From RGIG9608 sp045612365 (GTDB taxonomy: Bacteria; Bacteroidota; Bacteroidia; Bacteroidales; Paludibacteraceae), in contig JAZKYY010000016.1 in NCBI GenBank assembly GCA_045612365.1, positions 124,001 to 188,000 of the forward strand: a DNA stretch of 64,000 nucleotides, in the 5' to 3' direction. The notes under the pieces were generated by a model. That model searched no databases. It was given only the letters and a program-made list of their open reading frames with translations, and had not been told where the DNA came from. Below are positions 34,731 through 43,383 of this stretch, piece after piece (the first letter of the stretch is position 1; each line of letters starts with the position of its first letter). A program made the position numbers and the translations under genes.

Positions 34731-35849
34731 ATGTTTTTTCGTGATGTCATAGGTAACAATGAGTTGAAAAAGCAGTTGGCGAATTCTGTTGATAATGGCA
34801 GGATTCCTCATGCTCAACTTTTTTATGGGAAGCAAGGTGTTGGTCAATTGGCGCTTTCGCTTGCTTATGCACGTTATTTGTGTTGTCAAAATAGAATAGA
34901 TGGGGATTCTTGTGGCACATGCCCATCTTGTGTCAAGTTTTCTAAAATGACACATCCCGATCTTCATTTTGTATTTCCAATAGTGAAACCCGATAGTAAA
35001 AGTTATACGAGCGATGACTTTCTTACTCAATTTCGCGAAGGTGTACAAGAAGATGCATATTTGACTTTTGATGATTGGATGAATCAGATTTCCGCTGGAA
35101 AACAAGGATTTATTTATACTAGCGAGAGTGAAAATATCGTAAAAAAGTTAAATTTCAAAGCTTATGAGGCACCTTATAAAGTAATGATTATTTGGTTGCC
35201 CGAAAAGATGCAAGAGAGTTGTGCAAATAAACTTTTGAAGATTTTGGAAGAACCTCATTCGGGGACAATTTTTTTACTAGCAACAGAAAATGCTGAACAA
35301 ATCATAACTACAATTCGTTCTCGAACACAACAACATTATTTACCACCTATTTCTCATCAAGAGATAAGCGATGCATTGCAACAGAAATACCAAATTTCGT
35401 CTCATGATGCTGATTTTTGTGCTTGTAATGCGATGGGAAGTTTTTCTGTGGCTCAGAAGTTGATTAATGATACAAAACGAAAGGAGATTTTTTTGGAAAA
35501 GTTTGTTTCCTTGATGCGATTTGCTTGGACAAAAGATTTCTTGAATTTACGTACGTTTACAGAATCTCTTGAGAAACTAGGGAAAATGGAAGTTAAAGAA
35601 TTCTTGATTTATGCTCAAAACATGTTGAGGGAGAATTTTATTTTGAACTTAAAGAATCAGCAACTGAATTATTTGACAAAAGAGGAATTGACTTTTTCGT
35701 CAAAATTTTCACAGTTTATCAATGAAAGAAACATTCTTCAGCTTATGGATGAATTTCAGCAAGCTGAGATTGAAATATATCAAAACGTGAATGTCAAAAT
35801 TGTTTTATTTGATCTTTCACTCAAAATATGTTCACTATTAAAGAAATAA
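34731..35849 (+). CDS. holB: DNA polymerase III subunit delta prime
   Basis: Clamp-loader subunit of the replicative polymerase; 372 residues. The opening FFRDVIGNNELKKQLANSV and the zinc cluster CCQNRIDGDSCGTCPSC (about residues 50-70) are typical. The Walker A equivalent reads GKQGVGQ, with Gln in place of the usual Lys-Thr, as expected since delta prime does not hydrolyse ATP. KLLKILEEPHSGTIFLLAT and ITTIRSRTQ carry the SRC-like region in the form SRTQ. First gene of the plus-strand operon. Confidence 0.92.
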   Translation: MFFRDVIGNNELKKQLANSVDNGRIPHAQLFYGKQGVGQLALSLAYARYLCCQNRIDGDSCGTCPSCVKFSKMTHPDLHFVFPIVKPDSKSYTSDDFLTQFREGVQEDAYLTFDDWMNQISAGKQGFIYTSESENIVKKLNFKAYEAPYKVMIIWLPEKMQESCANKLLKILEEPHSGTIFLLATENAEQIITTIRSRTQQHYLPPISHQEISDALQQKYQISSHDADFCACNAMGSFSVAQKLINDTKRKEIFLEKFVSLMRFAWTKDFLNLRTFTESLEKLGKMEVKEFLIYAQNMLRENFILNLKNQQLNYLTKEELTFSSKFSQFINERNILQLMDEFQQAEIEIYQNVNVKIVLFDLSLKICSLLKK

Positions 35850-35853
35850 AGAA

Positions 35854-36999
35854 ATGGATTATACCTTGAATGACGGAAAATGCAAATTGAATAAATCTGG
35901 TTGCAAAAATTTTTCGAATAAAAAAATGGCAACAGTGGATTGGCTTTGTGATTTGCCCGAAACAAAACAAGATACAGACTTTGTAGAAGTCCAATTCAAA
36001 AATACTCGTAAAGGATACTATTTGAATAGCACTAAGATTCCTTTGGAAAAAGGTGATATGGTAGCTGTTGAGGTAAATCCTGGTCATGATATTGGAGAAG
36101 TAACATTGGTTGGACGATTGGTGCTTGCTCAAATGAAAAAGAATGGAGTTGACCCAGAAACAATTGAGGTCAAACGAATTTATAGAAAAGCTCGTCCTGC
36201 TGATATGGAACGCTACGAAGAGGCAAAAGCAAAAGAACATAGCACAATGATAACTGCTCGTCAAATTGCTGAGAGAATGAATCTCAATATGAAAATTGGC
36301 GATGTGGAATATTTAGGAGATGGAACAAAAGCTATATTCTACTACATTGCCGACGAACGAGTAGATTTCCGACAGTTAATCAAAGTTTTTGTTGAAACGT
36401 TTGGTATTCGTGTTGAGATGAAGCAAATTGGTGCGCGTCAAGAAGCAGGAAGAATCGGATCTATTGGTCCCTGTGGACGTGAACTTTGTTGTGCAAGTTG
36501 GATGAATAACTTTGTGTCTGTTTCTACAAGTGCTGCACGTTGTCAAGATGTTTCACTCACTCCTCAACGTTTAGCCGGGCAGTGTACGAAACTGAAATGT
36601 TGTATGAACTTTGAATTGCCCGTTTATCGTGATGCTTTGAAAGACTTTCCTTCTAAAGACATTGTTCTTCAGTCCAAAGAAGCTGATTATTTTCACTTCA
36701 AAACAGATGTGTTCAAACGTAAAATAACGTATTCAACTTCTAAGCATTTAGCTGCAAATTTGGTGGTTTTAAGTGTTGAGAGAGCAAATGAAATTATTGC
36801 ACTAAACAAAAAAGGAGAAAAAGTAGATGTGATGGAAGTTGAAGAAAAAGATACATCAAAAGAAGAATTGGTTGTGCCTGATTATCAAAATGTTGTTGGA
36901 CAAGACAGTTTAACTCGCTTTGATAAGAGCAAACGCAAGAAAAAAAGAAATAAAAATAGAAATAAGAACAAAAGCAACAATGATAAAGCAACAAATTAA
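35854..36999 (+). CDS. ricT: PSP1-domain iron-sulfur protein, RicT/YaaT-like
   Basis: Cytosolic protein of 381 residues of the PSP1 C-terminal family. In Bacillus the RicT/RicF/RicA complex holds iron-sulfur clusters and promotes mRNA processing by RNase Y. The conserved cysteines are in GPCGRELCCASW (near 210) and CTKLKCCMNFE (near 248). The C-terminal tail is a Lys/Arg/Asn-rich low-complexity stretch. Placement after holB is conserved in many bacteria. Its stop lies 20 bases inside gldH. Function in Bacteroidetes is inferred. Confidence 0.9.
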   Translation: MDYTLNDGKCKLNKSGCKNFSNKKMATVDWLCDLPETKQDTDFVEVQFKNTRKGYYLNSTKIPLEKGDMVAVEVNPGHDIGEVTLVGRLVLAQMKKNGVDPETIEVKRIYRKARPADMERYEEAKAKEHSTMITARQIAERMNLNMKIGDVEYLGDGTKAIFYYIADERVDFRQLIKVFVETFGIRVEMKQIGARQEAGRIGSIGPCGRELCCASWMNNFVSVSTSAARCQDVSLTPQRLAGQCTKLKCCMNFELPVYRDALKDFPSKDIVLQSKEADYFHFKTDVFKRKITYSTSKHLAANLVVLSVERANEIIALNKKGEKVDVMEVEEKDTSKEELVVPDYQNVVGQDSLTRFDKSKRKKKRNKNRNKNKSNNDKATN

Positions 37000-37453
37000 A
37001 ATAGTAGTACTATTATTGGCAGTCATCTTTTTGGTTTCTTGTCAAGAAAGAAGTGTTTTTTCTGAATATCAAGACTTGAACCCTAATGGATGGAAATCAA
37101 CAGAAAATGTTGAATTTAAGTACAATCCTGATGATATTACATCAAAAATGGAACTTCAGATTTTTGTGAGAAACGATGACTCGTTTGCTTATCAAAATTT
37201 GTGGTTCTTTGTGGATGAAATTGCTCCAAATGGTTCTGTAAAAACAGATACAGTTCAATGTTTTTTAGTGGATAATCATGGACGTTGGATTGGTTCTGGA
37301 TTAGGCTCGTTGTACTATGTTGCTGTGAAGTATCGCGAAAATTATAGTTTCTCTCAGCCGGGAGAGTATGTATATAAAATCAGACACGGAATGCGTTGCG
37401 ATGTATTGAAAGGAATAAAACAAGTGGGATTAAAAGTAAAAAAAAGTGAGTAA
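36980..37453 (+). CDS. gldH: Gliding motility lipoprotein GldH
   Basis: Lipoprotein of 157 residues related to GldH of Flavobacterium, required for gliding and conserved in many non-gliding Bacteroidetes. Signal peptide ends at the lipobox Cys near residue 22 (FLVSC). Conserved features are NLWFFVDEIAPNGSVKTDTV and the RHGMRCDVLKGIKQVGLKV end. I used ATG at 36980; the longer frame adds basic residues that are only ricT sequence in another frame. It overlaps ricT by 20 bases and trmB by 8. Confidence 0.88.
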   Translation: MIKQQIKIVVLLLAVIFLVSCQERSVFSEYQDLNPNGWKSTENVEFKYNPDDITSKMELQIFVRNDDSFAYQNLWFFVDEIAPNGSVKTDTVQCFLVDNHGRWIGSGLGSLYYVAVKYRENYSFSQPGEYVYKIRHGMRCDVLKGIKQVGLKVKKSE

Positions 37454-38210
37454 AAATAAATTGTTTAAATTTGGAGAGATGGCGACATTCTCTCATGTTT
37501 TTCAACTCTCGTTCAACGAAATTCGTGAAGGAAAAACATTTGATTTGAAGGGGAATTGGGCTCAAAGTTTTTTCAAGAACAATAATCCAATAATTTTGGA
37601 ACTTGGATGTGGCAAGGGAGAATATACCATTGGATTGGCAACTAGATTTCCTGACAAGAATTACATAGGTGTAGACATAAAAGGAGCAAGAATTTGGAGT
37701 GGGGCAAAGCTTGCTCTAGAAAAACGACTCTCCAATGTGGCTTTTTTACGGACAACAATTGACATGTTGCCTAATTTTTTTGCAGAAAATGAAGTTGATG
37801 AAATTTGGCTTACTTTTCCTGATCCACAAATGAAAAAAGTGAGAAAACGTTTGCTTGCCTCTAATTTCTTGAAACTTTACTCAAAAGTGTTGAAGCAAGA
37901 TGGCACAATACATTTGAAAACGGATAGTAATTTTATGTTCACTTACGCTTGTGCTATTGTAGACTGCAATGGATTTGAAGTTGTGAAAAATATTTCGGAT
38001 CTATATGCAAATGCAGATATTGACGAAGTTTTAAGCATAAAAACGTTTTACGAGCAGCAATGGTTATCTCGTGGAATATCTATAAAATATATTCAGTTCA
38101 AATTGACTAAAAGAGATAGTTACTCCGAACCCGACATAGAAATAGAGCCAGACTCTTATCGTAGTTTTGGTAGAAATAGACGTATTCAATCTGCAAAAAA
38201 TGAAGAATAA
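37446..38210 (+). CDS. trmB: tRNA (guanine-46 N7)-methyltransferase
   Basis: SAM-dependent methyltransferase that forms m7G46 in tRNA; 254 residues. The SAM motif ILELGCGKGEYTIGLA, YIGVDIKGARIWSGA, and the catalytic region EIWLTFPDPQMKK identify it. The start is GTG at 37446; the resulting N-terminus (SKNKLFKFGEMATFSHVFQ) matches family members, while the first ATG would delete it. It overlaps gldH by 8 bases and the SUI1 gene by 11. Confidence 0.95.
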   Translation: MSKNKLFKFGEMATFSHVFQLSFNEIREGKTFDLKGNWAQSFFKNNNPIILELGCGKGEYTIGLATRFPDKNYIGVDIKGARIWSGAKLALEKRLSNVAFLRTTIDMLPNFFAENEVDEIWLTFPDPQMKKVRKRLLASNFLKLYSKVLKQDGTIHLKTDSNFMFTYACAIVDCNGFEVVKNISDLYANADIDEVLSIKTFYEQQWLSRGISIKYIQFKLTKRDSYSEPDIEIEPDSYRSFGRNRRIQSAKNEE

Positions 38211-38547
38211 CGACTGGAAAAGCCGCTTAAATGTGGTGTATTCCACAAATCCAGATTTTAACTATGAAGTTGATTCTCAAGAAGAAGAGCAAGATACTCT
38301 TTTGCCAGAGAAGCAAAACCTAAAAGTGCAATTAGACAAACGCAACAGAGGAGGGAAGTCGGTAACCTTGATTACTGGCTTTGTAGGGAAAGAAGACGAT
38401 TTGAAGGATTTAGGAAAATTTCTAAAACTAAAATGTGGAGTAGGTGGAAATACAAAAGATGGTGAGATACTTATTCAAGGTGATTTTAGAGATAAAGTTG
38501 TTGCTTTACTGTCTTCAAAAGGATATAAGGTGAAACGTATAAATTAA
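38200..38547 (+). CDS. SUI1/YciH-family translation factor
   Basis: Bacterial homologue of eukaryotic initiation factor 1, 115 residues from ATG at 38200. The C-terminal SUI1 fold shows LDKRNRGGKSVTLITGFVG and GVGGNTKDGEILIQGDFRD. The first about 45 residues are acidic and variable. The longer frame from 38167 merely reads trmB out of frame and is rejected. Starts inside the last 11 bases of trmB. Confidence 0.92.
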   Translation: MKNNDWKSRLNVVYSTNPDFNYEVDSQEEEQDTLLPEKQNLKVQLDKRNRGGKSVTLITGFVGKEDDLKDLGKFLKLKCGVGGNTKDGEILIQGDFRDKVVALLSSKGYKVKRIN

Positions 38548-38558
38548 ATGGTTGATAG

Positions 38559-41500
38559 ATGGAACAGAAGAAACTTTTGAAAATAAGAAAAGCATCTGCA
38601 GGTTCTGGCAAGACGTTTCTTTTGGTAGAGAATTATCTAACACTTTTGCTGAAAAAGAAACAAGAAAGATCTTTTCCTCATCGAGCAATTTTGGCAGTGA
38701 CGTTTACCAATAAAGCAACTGAAGAAATGAAAACTCGTATTTTAAAAGAGTTATTTCTTCTTTCGGACACTCAAAAAGTTTCAAATCTTCGAGAATCATT
38801 GTGTAAAAAATTAAACTACGATAAGGAAGAATTAGCTTCTCAGTCAAAAGAGGTTCTTCTTGAGATTTTGTACGACTATTCCTCTTTTCATATTTCTACT
38901 ATTGATAAATTTTTCCTAAAAATAATCCGTTCTTTTTCTCGAGAAATTAATCTCCAAAGTGATTATTCGATAGAACTTGATGTAAAAAAAGTATTGACAG
39001 AATCTGTTAAAAATATGCTTTTTAACTTAGATGAAAAGGGTAAGTTATTCGAATGGTTGCTTTCTTTTTCTAAAGATAAAATTGATAATAACAAAACGTG
39101 GAATATAGAAAAAGACGTACTTAATTTATCGAATGATTTATTCAAGGAAGATGTAAAAGTATTGGATGTTTCGCAAATTCAGAATTTAACCCAATTAGAA
39201 GAATACAAAAATAGTCTTAAAAAAGTTATTGACGATTTTGATAACGAAGCTAAAAATATTGCAACTGAAGCTGATAAGATTCTTGCTAAGTATCAATTAG
39301 AACCGCAAGATTTTAAGTATTCAAGCACCTCCTTTTATAATCAATTTACTAAAGCGAAAAAAAGAATATATGACTATAAAGAAAGGTTTGAAACGGCTGT
39401 AAATAATGGAGTAGAAGGGTGGTATACGGAAATAAATCCAAAGAAGAAAAATATTATAAATGCTTATAATGATGGCTTGAAGAAATGTGCTGATGATTTA
39501 TATGAGTTGATAAAGAAAGATTCTGTAAAACATATAAAGTACAATTCTGCTAAAAAGATTTTATCCAAAATATACGAACTGGGTATTCTTTCTGATGTAA
39601 CAAAAGAGATTAAAAATTATTTAGATAAAGAAGGTGTCATGCTATTAGCAGACATGAATGAATTTTTGTCCGAAATAACTAAAAATAGCGATACTCCTTT
39701 TATTTACGAAAAAACAGGAATTTCTATTGATCATTTTATGCTTGATGAATTTCAAGACACATCTTCGTTGCAATGGAAAAACTTTCGTCCGCTGATAAAA
39801 GAAAGTTTGGCCTCAGGCAATGAAAATCTAATTGTTGGTGATGTTAAGCAAAGTATTTATCGCTGGAGAAACTCCGATTGGGATTTGTTGAATTCTAAAA
39901 TTGAATTGGATAATGATTTTAAGCCTTACATTGATGATGATTCTTCAGATCTAATGACTAACAGACGAAGTCTGAGAAATATTGTAGAGTTTAATAATAC
40001 TTTCTTCGAATATGCGTCAAAAGAAGCAAAAACTTCGTTTGAAAGCATTAATGAGATCTGTAAAAAATATTCAGACAAGATAACTACTGCTTACAATGTT
40101 TTAGAACAAAAAGTGTGGGAAAAGAAAATAGGAGATGGAAACGTAGAGTTGTCATTTATTAAGAATACTAAAGAAGAAAAGTTTTTTGACTCTGCTTTGA
40201 ACTTACTTGTGAAACGAATAGAAGAATTGCAAGATAGAGGATTCTCTTTAAGTGATATAGCTATTTTGGTTAGAGAAAATAAGCACACACGTTTAATTGC
40301 AGAATATTTATCAAAGTACGAAAAGAAAGAAGGCTATTGCTACAATATTATTTCAAACGAAGCTTTGCTTGTTGATAGATCAAACTCAGTTCAACTCCTG
40401 GTTTCTGCAATGAGTTACTTCGCTTTCCCCGACGAAAAAAAACATAAACATTTTTTCCTTTATAATTATTTTACTGTTGTAAAGAAAAAATCTCCAAACG
40501 AAGCATTAGAAGAAACTTTAGAATGTCTAGACAATAACAATTTGCAGAACGAAATTTTTGGAGAAAATTTATCTTCTCTTAAGAAAGGTTCTCTTTATGA
40601 ACAAGTTGAATCTTTGATAAGATTTTTTGGATTGTCGAAAGACTCTGATGAAATTATATTTATACAAACTTTTCAAGATATTGTTTTTGATTATACCAAA
40701 AAGTATAATGCCGACGTGATTCGTTTCTTGAATTATTGGGAAGAAAAGAAGAAATCTTGTTATTTGCCAGCTTCGGAGGAGTCACAAAATGCAATAAATA
40801 TTACTACTGTTCATAAGTCAAAAGGTCTTGCGTTCAAAATTGTTATAATCCCTTTCTGTGATTGGAGTTTAAATCAGAAAGATCATCTTCTATGGTTAAA
40901 GACAGAAAATAAAGAAGCACCTTTTAATGGATTCCCTATTGTTTCTATTGGCTATTCCAATCTTGAAAAAACCATTTTTTCTGAGCAATATTATGAAGAA
41001 AAAATGCAAGGTTATGTAGATGTCCTTAACCTTATTTATGTGGCATTTACTCGTGCGGAAGATGAACTTTATGTTTTTATAGAAGAGAAAGATGAAAAAG
41101 AAGCCACAATACCTTCGTTCTTGAGAAAGTATGTTAAAAACAGTTCGAATGAATGGCAACTATCAGAAGGTTATAATTATTCTAAATATCGGAAAGGGAA
41201 ATTTGAAAAAAAAGAAACATCCATAATTAAAGACAAAAGTCAAGAGAATGATGACCTAAAATTAGCATATCCAGTAGAAGATATTGATTGGCATAAGGCC
41301 TTATTGTCAAAAAAAATGTGGGAATCATCGGATTCTTCATCAGTGAAAATGAATATTGACAAAGGTGTTTTTATGCACGAGGTAATGTCTAAAATTGAAA
41401 CTTTAGATAATTTGCCTGTTGCTATTGAAAGTTATGTTCGCTCCGGAAAAATAACCTCAGCACAGAGTGAAGAATGTTTGAATAAAATCAAAAGTTTTAT

Positions 41501-41777
41501 CGAAAAATATAAATTAGAAAGTTGGTTTTCGGGGGAATATAAAGTGCTGAACGAAATAGATATTTTATCAAATAAGGGGATTTCTCGTCGTCCGGATAGA
41601 GTTATGTTGTCCGGAGATAAAGCTATTATTGTTGACTATAAATTTGGCCAAAAAGAAATTCCTAGTTACAAAGAACAAATAAAACGATACTGTACACAGA
41701 TAAAGAATATGGGTTACAAACAAGTGAAAGGTTTTCTTTGTTATGTGGAATTAGATAAAATTATTCAAATCGTTTAG
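38559..41777 (+). CDS. AddA/RecB-like UvrD-family helicase-nuclease
   Basis: ATP-dependent helicase with a C-terminal nuclease, 1072 residues, for double-strand-break processing in recombination. Walker A SAGSGKTFLL is at about 13-22; further UvrD motifs are AVTFTNKATEEMKTR, LDEFQDTSSLQW (Walker B), VGDVKQSIYRWR, TVHKSKGLAF and YVAFTRAEDELYV. The C-terminus carries a PD-(D/E)XK nuclease (PDRVMLSGDKAIIVDYKFG, near 1005-1030). The usual AddB partner is not next to it in this window. It follows the SUI1 gene by 11 bases and is convergent with plsC, overlapping by 4 bases. Confidence 0.92.
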   Translation: MEQKKLLKIRKASAGSGKTFLLVENYLTLLLKKKQERSFPHRAILAVTFTNKATEEMKTRILKELFLLSDTQKVSNLRESLCKKLNYDKEELASQSKEVLLEILYDYSSFHISTIDKFFLKIIRSFSREINLQSDYSIELDVKKVLTESVKNMLFNLDEKGKLFEWLLSFSKDKIDNNKTWNIEKDVLNLSNDLFKEDVKVLDVSQIQNLTQLEEYKNSLKKVIDDFDNEAKNIATEADKILAKYQLEPQDFKYSSTSFYNQFTKAKKRIYDYKERFETAVNNGVEGWYTEINPKKKNIINAYNDGLKKCADDLYELIKKDSVKHIKYNSAKKILSKIYELGILSDVTKEIKNYLDKEGVMLLADMNEFLSEITKNSDTPFIYEKTGISIDHFMLDEFQDTSSLQWKNFRPLIKESLASGNENLIVGDVKQSIYRWRNSDWDLLNSKIELDNDFKPYIDDDSSDLMTNRRSLRNIVEFNNTFFEYASKEAKTSFESINEICKKYSDKITTAYNVLEQKVWEKKIGDGNVELSFIKNTKEEKFFDSALNLLVKRIEELQDRGFSLSDIAILVRENKHTRLIAEYLSKYEKKEGYCYNIISNEALLVDRSNSVQLLVSAMSYFAFPDEKKHKHFFLYNYFTVVKKKSPNEALEETLECLDNNNLQNEIFGENLSSLKKGSLYEQVESLIRFFGLSKDSDEIIFIQTFQDIVFDYTKKYNADVIRFLNYWEEKKKSCYLPASEESQNAINITTVHKSKGLAFKIVIIPFCDWSLNQKDHLLWLKTENKEAPFNGFPIVSIGYSNLEKTIFSEQYYEEKMQGYVDVLNLIYVAFTRAEDELYVFIEEKDEKEATIPSFLRKYVKNSSNEWQLSEGYNYSKYRKGKFEKKETSIIKDKSQENDDLKLAYPVEDIDWHKALLSKKMWESSDSSSVKMNIDKGVFMHEVMSKIETLDNLPVAIESYVRSGKITSAQSEECLNKIKSFIEKYKLESWFSGEYKVLNEIDILSNKGISRRPDRVMLSGDKAIIVDYKFGQKEIPSYKEQIKRYCTQIKNMGYKQVKGFLCYVELDKIIQIV

Positions 41778-42490
41778 TCTGAATTATAAAACCTTTCCAG
41801 ACGTTTGTTGAACGTAAGCTTATCTTCTTCAGCCCAAAGTTTAAGTTCTTCGGTCATAGGTTGAATGGTAATTTCAACAACGCGTTTTTTCTCAAATAAT
41901 TTTCCACGAAAAATAAGTCCAATGCTTTTTAGTAATGTTTTGGGGATTGATGGTGTGCGTTTCTTTTTGTAGCGACTCCAAATACTTCCCCATAAACCAT
42001 TTGTTTTGATGCAAACAATGGTTACGTTTTTGGGTAAGTTTTTGCACACGTTGTATGCAAGTTGCCGGTTGCCAATAGTCTCTTGTCCGTCTAACGTGAT
42101 GTGACCAGAGGGATAAAAAAGTACATTTTTCCCATCTTTTAACGATTTTAAGGTTAATTCTTGTAGTTGTCTAGCTTGCTCCAAACCTTTACGACTTTTG
42201 CCTAAGTCGGGAACACATATAGCATCAAAAAGCGACAAAATATTTCTAAAAATTGGATTTTTGAAGTAAACTTCATCTACCAAAGGTTGTATTTTTTGTT
42301 TGTGTAATTCGGAAAATAAAATTATTGGGTCAATTACGGCTAGATGGTTTGGAAAAATAAGAAAGGTGGTTTTGCTGTCAAATGTTTCCATTCCCGAGAT
42401 TTTAATATCGTATCTCCAATGCAAAATTGTCCTAAAAAAAACACAAATGATATGTCGCAAACTTACGTCTATGTGAGTAAAACGTTTCAT
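41774..42490 (-). CDS. PlsC-type lysophospholipid acyltransferase family protein
   Basis: Membrane-associated acyltransferase of 238 residues. The catalytic motif NHLAVIDP (HX4D) is near residue 58, followed by VYFKNPIFRNILSLFDAICV and FYPSGHITLDGQE, the second and third acyltransferase blocks (the usual EGTRS is replaced by PSGHI). It may acylate 1-acyl-glycerol phosphate or another lipid. I used ATG at 42490 rather than GTG at 42514, because a perfect -7 element covers 42514-42521. Stop overlaps the addA-like stop region. Confidence 0.85.
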   Translation of the reverse strand: MKRFTHIDVSLRHIICVFFRTILHWRYDIKISGMETFDSKTTFLIFPNHLAVIDPIILFSELHKQKIQPLVDEVYFKNPIFRNILSLFDAICVPDLGKSRKGLEQARQLQELTLKSLKDGKNVLFYPSGHITLDGQETIGNRQLAYNVCKNLPKNVTIVCIKTNGLWGSIWSRYKKKRTPSIPKTLLKSIGLIFRGKLFEKKRVVEITIQPMTEELKLWAEEDKLTFNKRLERFYNSD

Positions 42491-42513
42491 TTCTTTAAAT
42501 AAAGTATTCTGCA

Positions 42514-42521
42514 CAAAAATA
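42514..42521 (-). promoter_or_regulatory. -7 promoter element for the plsC-like gene
   Basis: On the minus strand TATTTTTG, exact TAnnTTTG match 23 bases upstream of ATG 42490. It overlaps the possible GTG start at 42514. Confidence 0.6.
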
Positions 42522-42565
42522 CAAAAATGACATAAAAAAGTAGTAGAAAATATCAGTTGGCAGAA

Positions 42566-42597
42566 TTTGTTTTTCTGTAAAAAAAATCGTTACTTTG
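42566..42597 (+). promoter_or_regulatory. Promoter of tRNA-Arg
   Basis: TTTG at 42566-42569, 20 bases, then TTACTTTG at 42590-42597: the -33/-7 arrangement is good although the -7 element has one base less than TAnnTTTG. It ends 19 bases before the tRNA. Confidence 0.6.
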
Positions 42598-42616
42598 CAA
42601 CGTCAAAAATGATGAT

Positions 42617-42690
42617 GGTCGAGTAGCTCAGCTGGATAGAGCAACAGCCTTCTAAGCTGTGGGTCTTGGGTTCGAATCCCAACTTGATCA
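42617..42690 (+). tRNA. tRNA-Arg (anticodon TCT)
   Basis: A 74-nt cloverleaf. Acceptor GGTCGAG pairs with CTTGATC (with G-U pairs); D arm GCTCAGCTGGATAGAGC; anticodon stem ACAGC/GCTGT around CTTCTAA gives TCT; T arm TTGGGTTCGAATCCCAA. CCA is not encoded. It has its own promoter and terminator. No integrase gene or duplicated tRNA end is seen nearby. Confidence 0.95.
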
Positions 42691-42700
42691 CAAAACAAAA

Positions 42701-42726
42701 AACACACTAATTGGTGTGTTTTTTTT
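42701..42726 (+). terminator. Intrinsic terminator of tRNA-Arg
   Basis: AACACAC (42701-42707) pairs with GTGTGTT (42714-42720) across a six-base loop and is followed by six T residues. It lies 11 bases after the tRNA. Confidence 0.85.
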
Positions 42727-42933
42727 GTTAAAATAGTCTATTTTAATCGAAATAACATTCTGATCAAGAACTTTTGGATTGCACCAAATCGTTTTTTTTG
42801 TACTCATTTCTTAAAATGAATCAACGTTTTCTTTTATGGATTCATATTTTGCAACCCTTTTAGGAGAATCCTCATTGTATTCTTTTGTTATACTTTTTAT
42901 TTTGTTGTAATAATTAGACGATATGTATTAAAG
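42727..42933. other. Gene-free stretch after tRNA-Arg
   Basis: Together with 42491-42700, this belongs to a stretch of about 440 bases without a protein gene, holding the plsC promoter, tRNA-Arg and its terminator. In the last 200 bases I see only AT-rich sequence with a small AAAATAG/TATTTT repeat and no gene, terminator or clear promoter. Confidence 0.5.
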
Positions 42934-43383
42934 TTATTTTGTTACTCGGACAAAATCGCCAGAAAAGTAGGTTCTGTATTTTCTTAAATAGTGAGTCGAA
43001 ACTCCTTTTCGCGGTGCTCCTGTGCCATAAGCAACGTCGTAAATTGAATGGCATTTTCTGCAAACTGCTTCGCCTATTATTGTAATAGAATCAACTCTAA
43101 CCTCAGGATTGGCCTCATAAGGGCATGCTAAATCAAAAACAACGATTTCATCATCGAACGTATGATAGAACAACAGTCCGCCATATCCAATATATTGATA
43201 CAGGTGTAATGGTTTGTCTATAACCTTATAATTCCCAACAATGTTTAGTTCTGGTGCATCTCGCAAGATGTGAAGTTCAAAATCTAATCGAGAATCGGGA
43301 ATTGGAGATTTTTTATTGATTTTTTCACAAGAAGAAAATACCAATAGAAGAAACAACAAAATTGTTTTTCCCTGCTTTGTCAT
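42934..43383 (-). CDS. Rieske-like lipoprotein with degenerate iron-sulfur site
   Basis: Lipoprotein of 149 residues. The lipobox ends at about Cys19 (VFSSC). The C-terminal half resembles a Rieske domain: the first cluster-binding loop reads DLACPYEANP and the second VCRKCHSIYDVAYGTGAPRKG. A canonical site is CxH then CxxH; here the first loop has Cys-Pro-Tyr, lacking the ligand His, and the second is CRKCH. It may bind another metal or have lost the cluster. The start overlaps the murF stop by four bases. Function unknown. Confidence 0.75.
   Translation of the reverse strand: MTKQGKTILLFLLLVFSSCEKINKKSPIPDSRLDFELHILRDAPELNIVGNYKVIDKPLHLYQYIGYGGLLFYHTFDDEIVVFDLACPYEANPEVRVDSITIIGEAVCRKCHSIYDVAYGTGAPRKGVSTHYLRKYRTYFSGDFVRVTK

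Noticed and set aside
42617..42933. Integration site at tRNA-Arg
   Set aside because: No integrase gene, no repeat of the tRNA 3' end and no mobile genes are present on either side.
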